From NCBI RefSeq assembly GCF_001072375.1, contig NZ_JVKV01000033.1, forward strand, positions 1 to 50,536: 50,536 nt of DNA. Reading direction: 5' to 3'. Source of the DNA: Streptococcus pseudopneumoniae (lineage in GTDB: Bacteria > Bacillota > Bacilli > Lactobacillales > Streptococcaceae). A program made the translations under genes and the position numbers. This document shows, piece by piece, positions 43,572 through 50,536 of the stretch (positions within the stretch are counted from its first letter, which is position 1; every line of letters starts with the position of its first letter). The notes below the pieces were generated by a model. That model was not told the origin of the DNA and ran no database searches. It was given only the letters and a program-made list of their open reading frames with translations.

Positions 43572-44261
43572 ATGGCTAAAAAAAGCAAACAACTTCGTGC
43601 TGCTCTTGAGAAGATCGACAGCACAAAAGCATACAGCGTAGAAGAAGCTGTAGCTCTTGCAAAAGAAACTAACTTCGCAAAATTTGACGCAACTGTAGAA
43701 GTTGCTTACAACTTGAACATCGACGTTAAAAAAGCTGACCAACAAATCCGTGGAGCAATGGTATTGCCAAACGGTACTGGTAAAACAGCTCGCGTTCTTG
43801 TATTTGCACGTGGTGCAAAAGCTGAAGAAGCTAAAGCTGCTGGTGCAGACTTCGTTGGTGAAGACGACCTTGTTGCTAAAATCAACGACGGTTGGTTGGA
43901 CTTCGACGTAGTTATTGCTACACCTGACATGATGGCTCTTGTTGGACGTCTTGGACGTGTCCTTGGACCTCGTAACTTGATGCCAAACCCTAAAACTGGG
44001 ACTGTAACAATGGATGTTGCTAAAGCAGTTGAAGAGTCTAAAGGTGGTAAAATCACTTACCGTGCAGACCGTGCAGGTATCGTACAAGCCATCATCGGTA
44101 AAGTTTCATTTGAAGCTGACAAGTTGGTTGAAAACTTCAAAGCATTCAACGAAACAATCCAAAAAGCTAAACCAGCTACTGCTAAAGGAACTTACGTAAC
44201 AAGCTTGACAATCACAACTACTCAAGGTGTTGGTATCAAGGTTGACGTTAACTCACTTTAA
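43572..44261 (+). CDS. rplA: 50S ribosomal protein L1 (229 aa)
   Basis: L1 forms the mobile stalk at the E site and acts as translational repressor of its own operon. The two-domain fold is seen in [20 protein letters not shown], the central domain [20 protein letters not shown] and the C-terminal [14 protein letters not shown]-like segment ([16 protein letters not shown]). Normal length. AAGGAG precedes ATG 43572. A very strong terminator follows. Confidence 0.98.
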   Translation: MAKKSKQLRAALEKIDSTKAYSVEEAVALAKETNFAKFDATVEVAYNLNIDVKKADQQIRGAMVLPNGTGKTARVLVFARGAKAEEAKAAGADFVGEDDLVAKINDGWLDFDVVIATPDMMALVGRLGRVLGPRNLMPNPKTGTVTMDVAKAVEESKGGKITYRADRAGIVQAIIGKVSFEADKLVENFKAFNETIQKAKPATAKGTYVTSLTITTTQGVGIKVDVNSL

Positions 44262-44280
44262 TTAGTAATAATTTAACATG

Positions 44281-44314
44281 AAAGGTTGAAGACAAGTTTG
44301 TCTCAACCTTTTTT
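44281..44314 (+). terminator. Rho-independent terminator of rplKA
   Basis: AAAGGTTG and AGACAA pair with TTGTCT and CAACCTTT (one bulged A), followed by T. Confidence 0.93.
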
Positions 44315-44380
44315 CTATTAAAAAAATAAAAATACGTATAAACTTTCTAATCTATTTGATATTGTAAAGTATCTAGATAG

Positions 44381-44395
44381 AAAATTCAGAAAATT
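44381..44395 (+). promoter_or_regulatory. CodY box upstream of ilvB
   Basis: AAAATTCAGAAAATT matches the CodY consensus AATTTTCWGAAAATT at 13 of 15 positions. It ends 12 nt before the -35 box, as expected for control of branched-chain amino acid synthesis by CodY. Confidence 0.8.
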
Positions 44396-44407
44396 TGCTC
44401 TTTTCCC

Positions 44408-44435
44408 TTGAAAATTTTTGAAAAAATGGTATCAT
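44408..44435 (+). promoter_or_regulatory. ilvB promoter
   Basis: TTGAAA (44408-44413), a 16-bp spacer and TGG plus TATCAT (44430-44435). Confidence 0.75.
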
Positions 44436-44473
44436 AGTAACAAGCTATTTTTAAGAGAAGAGAAAGGGGAACG

Positions 44474-46174
44474 ATGGAGAAAATCATTTTAGACTCACCT
44501 AAGTCGGGATCGGATCTTGTTTTGGAAACACTTCGTGACTTGGGAATCGATACGATTTTTGGTTATCCTGGTGGAGCGGTACTTCCTTTATATGATGCTA
44601 TTTATAATTTTAAGGGAATCCGCCATATTCTAGGTCGCCATGAGCAGGGCTGTCTTCACGAAGCTGAAGGTTATGCTAAGTCAACAGGAAAACTGGGTGT
44701 AGCAGTTGTCACAAGCGGACCAGGAGCTACAAATGCCATTACAGGGATCGCAGATGCTATGAGCGATAGTGTTCCCCTTTTGGTCTTCACAGGACAAGTT
44801 GCAAGAGCGGGAATCGGTAAGGATGCTTTTCAAGAAGCTGATATCGTTGGTATCACCATGCCAATCACTAAGTACAATTATCAGGTTCGAGAAACTGCGG
44901 ATATTCCACGAATTATTACAGAAGCTGTGCATATTGCGACTACAGGTCGTCCAGGGCCAGTCGTCATTGACCTACCAAAAGATGTTTCTGCGCTTGAGAC
45001 AGACTTCATTTACTCTCCAGAGATAGATTTACCAAGTTATCAGCCAACACTTGAGCCAAATGATATGCAAATCAAGAAGATCTTGAAGCAACTCTCTAAG
45101 GCTAAGAAGCCAGTTTTGTTAGCTGGTGGTGGAATTAGCTATGCTGAGGCTGCAGGGGAGTTAAATGAATTTGCAGAGCGTTATCAAATTCCAGTTGTGA
45201 CAAGTCTTTTGGGACAGGGAACAATTGCAACTAGCCATCCACTGTTTTTGGGAATGGGCGGAATGCATGGTTCCTTTGCAGCAAATATTGCCATGACTGA
45301 GGCTGATTTTATGATTTCTATTGGTTGCCGCTTTGATGACCGTTTGACTGGAAATCCTAAAACCTTTGCTAAGAATGCAAAAGTAGCGCATATTGATATC
45401 GATCCTGCAGAGATTGGTAAGATTATCGCAGTTGATATTCCAGTTGTCGGTGATGCGAAAAAGGCTTTGCAGCAGTTACTAGCTGAGCCAATCGTTCGTA
45501 ACAATACTGAAAAGTGGATTGAAAAAGTTACCAAAGATAAGAATCGTGTTCGTTCTTATGATAAGAAGGAACGTGTGGTTCAACCTCAAGCAGTTATTGA
45601 ACGCGTCGGTGAGTTGACCAATGGCGATGCCATTGTCGTAACAGACGTTGGACAACACCAAATGTGGACGGCTCAATATTATCCTTACCAAAACGAGCGT
45701 CAATTGGTAACATCAGGTGGTCTAGGAACTATGGGATTCGGAGTCCCAGCAGCTATTGGTGCTAAGATTGCTAATCCAGATAAAGAAGTTGTTCTCTTTG
45801 TCGGAGATGGCGGTTTCCAGATGACCAATCAAGAATTGGCAATCTTAAATATTTACAAGATTCCAATCAAGGTCATCATGCTTAATAACCATTCACTCGG
45901 GATGGTTCGCCAGTGGCAAGAAGCCTTCTATGATGGTCGAACTTCAGAGTCGGTCTTTGATAGCCTTCCAGATTTCCAATTGATGGCTCAAGCCTATGGA
46001 ATTAAGAATTATAAGTTTGATAATCCTGAAACTCTTGAGAAGGATTTGGAAGTCATCATGGAAGATGAACCAATGTTTATTGAAGTAGACATTTCTCGGA
46101 AAGAACATGTTTTGCCGATGGTACCAGCTGGTAAGAGTAATCATGAGATGTTGGGGGTGAAGTTTAATGCGTAG
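44474..46174 (+). CDS. ilvB: acetolactate synthase large subunit (566 aa)
   Basis: This TPP-dependent enzyme makes acetolactate or acetohydroxybutyrate, the first common step to valine, leucine and isoleucine. The catalytic Glu57 (GRHEQG), FAD/PYR-domain segments and the TPP/Mg motif FVGDGGFQMTNQEL are present. Length is typical for the biosynthetic enzyme and it is followed by its regulatory subunit, distinguishing it from catabolic AlsS. Expression is probably repressed by CodY when branched-chain amino acids are plentiful. Confidence 0.97.
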   Translation: MEKIILDSPKSGSDLVLETLRDLGIDTIFGYPGGAVLPLYDAIYNFKGIRHILGRHEQGCLHEAEGYAKSTGKLGVAVVTSGPGATNAITGIADAMSDSVPLLVFTGQVARAGIGKDAFQEADIVGITMPITKYNYQVRETADIPRIITEAVHIATTGRPGPVVIDLPKDVSALETDFIYSPEIDLPSYQPTLEPNDMQIKKILKQLSKAKKPVLLAGGGISYAEAAGELNEFAERYQIPVVTSLLGQGTIATSHPLFLGMGGMHGSFAANIAMTEADFMISIGCRFDDRLTGNPKTFAKNAKVAHIDIDPAEIGKIIAVDIPVVGDAKKALQQLLAEPIVRNNTEKWIEKVTKDKNRVRSYDKKERVVQPQAVIERVGELTNGDAIVVTDVGQHQMWTAQYYPYQNERQLVTSGGLGTMGFGVPAAIGAKIANPDKEVVLFVGDGGFQMTNQELAILNIYKIPIKVIMLNNHSLGMVRQWQEAFYDGRTSESVFDSLPDFQLMAQAYGIKNYKFDNPETLEKDLEVIMEDEPMFIEVDISRKEHVLPMVPAGKSNHEMLGVKFNA

Positions 46175-46643
46175 AATGTTAACAGCCAAACTTCAAAACC
46201 GTTCAGGTGTTCTCAATCGCTTCACAGGAGTCTTATCGAGACGTCAAGTCAATATCGAAAGCATTTCTGTTGGCGCAACGGAAAATCCTAATGTGTCACG
46301 AATTACCATTATCATCGATGTTGCCTCACATGATGAGGTGGAGCAAATCATCAAACAACTGAATCGTCAGATTGATGTAATTCGTATTCGTGATATTACG
46401 GATCAGCCCCACTTAGAACGAGAAGTAATTCTTATAAAGGTTTCAGCGCCTGCTGAAAAACGTGCAGAAATTTTGGCTATCATCCAACCTTTCCGTGCAA
46501 CAGTAGTCGATGTAGCTCCAAGTTCCATTACCATTCAGATGACTGGGAATGCAGAAAAGAGTGAAGCCTTAATTCGAGTGATTCGACCATATGGTATTAA
46601 GAATATCGCTCGTACGGGTGCAACTGGATTTACCCGCGACTAA
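46167..46643 (+). CDS. ilvN: acetolactate synthase small (regulatory) subunit (158 aa)
   Basis: An N-terminal ACT domain (MLTAKLQNRSGVLNRFTGVL, NIESISVGATE) binds valine for feedback inhibition. The C-terminal ALS_ss domain includes FRATVVDVAPSSITIQMTG and IARTGATGF. It starts 8 nt before the end of ilvB, so synthesis is coupled. The symbol ilvN is used in streptococci; ilvH is a synonym in others. Confidence 0.96.
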   Translation: MRRMLTAKLQNRSGVLNRFTGVLSRRQVNIESISVGATENPNVSRITIIIDVASHDEVEQIIKQLNRQIDVIRIRDITDQPHLEREVILIKVSAPAEKRAEILAIIQPFRATVVDVAPSSITIQMTGNAEKSEALIRVIRPYGIKNIARTGATGFTRD

Positions 46644-46678
46644 AAATCCAACCTCAATTTGTTAAACTAGCCTAATAG

Positions 46679-47731
<1,053 letters not shown>

Positions 47732-47753
47732 TTTTTAAGAATATAAACAGAAG

Positions 47754-47783
47754 GCGAGTTGGGGGGAACCTAACTCGCTTTTT
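47754..47783 (+). terminator. Rho-independent terminator of ilvBNC
   Basis: GCGAGTT (47754-47760) pairs with AACTCGC (47772-47778), with inner GG/CC pairs, followed by five T. Partial readthrough into ilvA is likely because ilvA lacks a clear promoter of its own. Confidence 0.88.
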
Positions 47784-47811
47784 ATTTTGAAAACTCATCG
47801 AGGAGGAGATT

Positions 47812-49062
47812 ATGCTAAGTGCAAAAGATGTGGTGAAAGCCCACAAGGTTTTGAGTGGTGTAGTAGCCAATACGCCACTTGACTACGACCATTATTTATC
47901 CGAAAAATACGGAGCGAAAATTTATCTTAAAAAGGAAAATGCTCAACGTGTCCGTTCTTTTAAAATTCGTGGGGCTTATTACGCAATTTCCCAATTGACA
48001 AAAGAGGAACGTGAACGTGGTGTAGTGTGTGCTTCAGCGGGAAATCACGCTCAAGGAGTTGCCTACACATGTAATGAGATGAAGATTCCTGCAACAATCT
48101 TTATGCCAATTACGACACCTCAACAAAAAATTGGTCAGGTTCGTTTTTTTGGTGGTGATTTTGTAACCATTAAATTAGTAGGGGATACTTTTGATGCTTC
48201 AGCCAAGGCTGCTCAAGACTTTACCGTAGCTGAAAATCGTACTTTTATTGATCCCTTTGATGATCCCTATGTTCAAGCTGGTCAGGGGACAGTAGCCTAT
48301 GAAATTTTAGAAGAAGCTCGTAAAGAATCTATTGAATTTGATACTGTCTTGGTACCTGTTGGAGGCGGAGGTCTCATTTCAGGTGTTTCTACTTATATTA
48401 AAGAAACAAATCCTCAGATTGAGGTCATCGGAGTAGAAGCTGAAGGTGCTCGTTCGATGAAGGCTGCCTTTGAAGCTGGAGGACCGGTTAAACTTAAAGA
48501 AATTGATAAGTTTGCGGATGGGATTGCAGTGCAAAAAGTAGGACAGTTGACCTATGAAGCAACACGCAAACATGTAGAAACTCTTATCGGAGTGGATGAA
48601 GGTTTGATTTCTGAGACCTTAATTGATCTCTACTCTAAACAAGGTATCGTAGCAGAACCTGCGGGTGCTGCTAGTGTTGCAGCCCTAGAAGTATTATCAG
48701 ACTATATTAAGGGCAAGACCATTTGTTGTATCATTTCTGGAGGGAATAATGACATCAACCGTATGCCAGAGATGGAAGAACGTGCCTTGATTTATGATGG
48801 TATTAAGCATTACTTTGTAGTGAATTTCCCACAACGTCCGGGAGCACTTCGAGAGTTTGTAAATGATATCTTAGGACCTCATGATGATATTACTCGTTTT
48901 GAATATATCAAACGAGCTAGCAAGGGAACTGGTCCAGTACTAATAGGGATTGCACTTGCTGATAAACATGATTATGCGGGATTGATTCACCGGATGGAAA
49001 AATTCGACCCGTCTTATATTAACTTAAATGGGAATGAAACCCTATATAATATGCTTGTTTAA
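47812..49062 (+). CDS. ilvA: threonine ammonia-lyase (dehydratase) IlvA (416 aa)
   Basis: This PLP enzyme converts threonine to 2-oxobutyrate for isoleucine synthesis. The PLP lysine is Lys51 in RSFKIRGAYYA, and the phosphate-binding loop is VPVGGGGLISG. The C-terminal single ACT-like regulatory domain (about 330-416, ending YNMLV) marks the short biosynthetic form. AGGAGG precedes ATG 47812. It completes the isoleucine/valine gene group. Confidence 0.96.
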   Translation: MLSAKDVVKAHKVLSGVVANTPLDYDHYLSEKYGAKIYLKKENAQRVRSFKIRGAYYAISQLTKEERERGVVCASAGNHAQGVAYTCNEMKIPATIFMPITTPQQKIGQVRFFGGDFVTIKLVGDTFDASAKAAQDFTVAENRTFIDPFDDPYVQAGQGTVAYEILEEARKESIEFDTVLVPVGGGGLISGVSTYIKETNPQIEVIGVEAEGARSMKAAFEAGGPVKLKEIDKFADGIAVQKVGQLTYEATRKHVETLIGVDEGLISETLIDLYSKQGIVAEPAGAASVAALEVLSDYIKGKTICCIISGGNNDINRMPEMEERALIYDGIKHYFVVNFPQRPGALREFVNDILGPHDDITRFEYIKRASKGTGPVLIGIALADKHDYAGLIHRMEKFDPSYINLNGNETLYNMLV

Positions 49063-49089
49063 TATGCTATGAAATTTTTATCATATTAT

Positions 49090-49118
49090 TTGCCTAACCT
49101 ATTTACTAGTGCTATAAT
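49090..49118 (+). promoter_or_regulatory. promoter of the SPFH/band-7 gene
   Basis: TTGCCT (49090-49095), a 17-bp spacer and TGC plus TATAAT (49113-49118). Confidence 0.82.
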
Positions 49119-49144
49119 GTAAGTGAAGAAAGGGGGAGATTCCC

Positions 49145-50041
49145 ATGGTTTTAAAAGTTATACTTGTTCTAATTATTCTAATGCTTATTGTAGGAGCTAT
49201 ACTAATGAGCTCAATCTATGTTGTTCGACAACAATCAGTAGCTATCATTGAACGATTTGGTAAGTATCAAAAATTGAGCAATAGTGGTATTCACCTAAGA
49301 GCACCATTTGGGATTGATAAAATTGCAGCTCGTGTACAACTGCGTCTCTTGCAAAGTGAAATCGTTGTGGAAACCAAGACTCAAGATAACGTATTTGTGA
49401 CGATGAATGTTGCGACACAGTACCGAGTAAATGAACAAAATGTTACAGATGCTTACTATAAACTAATGAGACCTGAGGCTCAAATCAAATCTTATATTGA
49501 AGACGCATTGCGCTCATCAGTTCCTAAGTTAACTTTGGATGAATTGTTTGAGAAAAAGGATGAAATTGCATTAGAAGTTCAAAAACAAGTAGCGGAAGAA
49601 ATGTCAACGTATGGGTACATTATCGTCAAAACGCTCATTACCAAAGTAGAGCCGGATGCGGAAGTCAAGCAATCGATGAATGAAATCAATGCTGCTCAAC
49701 GTAAGAGAGTAGCAGCACAAGAATTGGCCGAAGCAGATAAAATTAAGATCGTAACAGCGGCCGAAGCAGAGGCAGAAAAGGATCGCTTACATGGTGTGGG
49801 GATCGCAGAGCAACGAAAAGCAATTGTTGATGGACTTGCTGATTCTATTAAAGAGTTAAAAGGAGCCAATGTTGAATTAACTGAAGAGCAAATCATGTCA
49901 ATCTTGTTAACTAACCAGTATTTAGATACATTGAATAATTTTGCAGAAAAACAAGGTAATAATACAATTTTCTTACCAGCAAATCCTAACGGAGTTGAAG
50001 ATATACGAACCCATATATTATCGGCTTTGAAAGCTAAGTAA
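49145..50041 (+). CDS. SPFH/band-7 membrane protein (stomatin-like, 298 aa)
   Basis: An N-terminal transmembrane helix (about 3-27) anchors a stomatin/prohibitin-type SPFH domain (about 28-190: VRQQSVAIIERFGKYQKLSN, NVATQYRVNEQNV). A long coiled-coil rich in Ala and Glu (AAQRKRVAAQELAEADKI, about 180-235) follows. Such proteins form large membrane rings, usually with an NfeD partner or protease; no NfeD gene is adjacent. The exact role is unknown. It is transcribed alone. Confidence 0.9.
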   Translation: MVLKVILVLIILMLIVGAILMSSIYVVRQQSVAIIERFGKYQKLSNSGIHLRAPFGIDKIAARVQLRLLQSEIVVETKTQDNVFVTMNVATQYRVNEQNVTDAYYKLMRPEAQIKSYIEDALRSSVPKLTLDELFEKKDEIALEVQKQVAEEMSTYGYIIVKTLITKVEPDAEVKQSMNEINAAQRKRVAAQELAEADKIKIVTAAEAEAEKDRLHGVGIAEQRKAIVDGLADSIKELKGANVELTEEQIMSILLTNQYLDTLNNFAEKQGNNTIFLPANPNGVEDIRTHILSALKAK

Positions 50042-50084
50042 ATGTAATCTTAACGTCTTATTTGATTGGATATATGTTTTTTTA

Positions 50085-50113
50085 TTGACAAATGCCATAA
50101 AAACGTATACAAT
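50085..50113 (+). promoter_or_regulatory. promoter of the 71-aa protein gene
   Basis: TTGACA (50085-50090), a 17-bp spacer and TACAAT (50108-50113). Confidence 0.85.
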
Positions 50114-50146
50114 TAAATATCGTAAAGAATAAAATAGGAGAAAAAC

Positions 50147-50362
50147 ATGGCTAAGACTAACTTTGAAAAAGTAGAATCAGTTGTTAGCTGGGTTCGTGAT
50201 AAGAAGATCACTGGTTATCGTATTTCTAAAGAAACGAATGCACGTGAAATGTCTATCATTGCTCTAGCTCAAGGACGTGCAAAAGTTAAAAATATTTCCT
50301 TTGAAACAGCCCTTGGATTAATTGATTTCTATGAAAAAAATCATGAAAAATTTGAAGATTAA
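50147..50362 (+). CDS. small HTH-like hypothetical protein (71 aa)
   Basis: I do not recognise a named family. The 71-residue basic protein includes GYRISKETNAREMSIIALAQ and RAKVKNISFETALGLIDFYE, which looks like a helix-turn-helix of the lambda-repressor/Cro type. It may be a small DNA-binding protein. AGGAG precedes ATG 50147. It is monocistronic, with a strong promoter and terminator, which argues for a real and well-expressed gene. Confidence 0.75.
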   Translation: MAKTNFEKVESVVSWVRDKKITGYRISKETNAREMSIIALAQGRAKVKNISFETALGLIDFYEKNHEKFED

Positions 50363-50373
50363 TCTTTGGATAC

Positions 50374-50405
50374 AAGCAGACTCTAATTAGGGTCTGCTTT
50401 TATTT
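50374..50405 (+). terminator. Rho-independent terminator
   Basis: AAGCAGAC..CT pairs with AG..GTCTGCTT, followed by TTTATTT. Confidence 0.88.
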
Positions 50406-50492
50406 ATGGAACGGCGAAATAGCCATGCTATGACCTGCTCAACAAATCTATTTGTTAGAATGAACTAGGTTGACAGGGAGCTGAGTGATCTC

Positions 50493-50536
50493 ATACTCTT
50501 CGAAAATCAAATTCAAACCACGTCAGCTTCGCCTTG
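50493..50536 (+). repeat. BOX element, boxA part (cut by the window end)
   Basis: ATACTCTTCGAAAATC followed by CAAACCACGTCAGCTTCGCC matches boxA of the element at position 2, with small differences. The rest lies outside the window. The stretch 50406-50492 before it shows nothing recognisable. Confidence 0.88.

Noticed and set aside
43554-44087. 177-residue antisense reading frame across rplA
   Set aside because: It is a shadow of the strongly codon-biased rplA gene, with Cys/Ser/Phe-rich low-plausibility composition and no ribosome binding site. The same applies to the antisense frame at 46925-47455 over ilvC.

Overview
This window looks like a chromosomal segment of a mitis-group Streptococcus (S. 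mitis / S. oralis / S. pneumoniae-like). The evidence is a complete BOX repeat (boxA-boxB-boxC) at the left edge and a truncated boxA at the right edge; a short competence-type SSB gene with a ComX (com-box) promoter next to groESL; the streptococcal fatty-acid cluster with FabM, FabT and FabK; a CodY-like box upstream of ilvB; and low-GC DNA with strong AGGAG ribosome binding sites and classical SigA promoters. Almost everything is core genome. I see no prophage, transposase, CRISPR array, tRNA or rRNA gene.

Layout. 1-6.5 kb: BOX element; a three-gene operon of an EcsC-like protein and two tiny proteins, one of them a 50-residue hydrophobic peptide; a DUF1858/DUF438-hemerythrin-PAS pair; a DUF1912 protein; a small minus-strand membrane protein; an apparently leaderless DUF4651 gene followed by a thioredoxin, a YtpR tRNA-binding protein and an SDR oxidoreductase; ssbB. 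6.5-12 kb: CIRCE-controlled groESL; on the minus strand, aspartate kinase, a DUF956 protein and serS with a T-box leader. 12-23.2 kb: a small secreted protein, then the complete type II fatty acid synthesis cluster fabM, fabT-fabH-acpP, fabK-D-G-F-accB-fabZ-accC-D-A, with candidate FabT operators at fabT and fabK. 23.3-31.2 kb: a CPBP protease with a structured leader; minus-strand efp-asp23-nusB, an SPFH/Tim44-zinc-ribbon pair and gatCAB. 31.2-34.5 kb: tandem TIGR02206 membrane proteins (the first frameshifted) and prfC.

34.5-35.0 kb is the most unusual stretch. It is a gene-free region of about 470 bp packed with perfect hairpins. It is built as a roughly 205-bp tandem duplication in which the linkers are conserved, both hairpin stems have different sequences yet stay perfectly complementary, and every loop is 7 nt ending in ATCG. 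I do not recognise this element.

35-40.3 kb: a second CPBP protease, an unknown membrane protein and the trkA-trkH potassium uptake pair on the minus strand; then trmL behind a terminator-bearing leader. 40.3-42.9 kb: an FMN riboswitch with a greatly enlarged P3 arm controls ribU, followed by a PAP2 phosphatase, a ParB-like protein and a GNAT acetyltransferase. 42.9-44.3 kb: rplK-rplA with an L1-type leader. 44.3-50.5 kb: ilvB-ilvN-ilvC, ilvA, an SPFH/band-7 protein and a 71-residue protein.

The genes cover fatty acid and branched-chain amino acid synthesis, translation (SerRS, EF-P, GatCAB, RF3, L1, L11, TrmL), protein folding, K+ and riboflavin uptake, and several poorly understood envelope or stress modules. 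Control is largely by cis-acting RNA or operators: CIRCE, T-box, FMN riboswitch, L1 leader, FabT, CodY, ComX and several undescribed leaders. All family assignments come from reading the translated sequence by eye; no database search was run.
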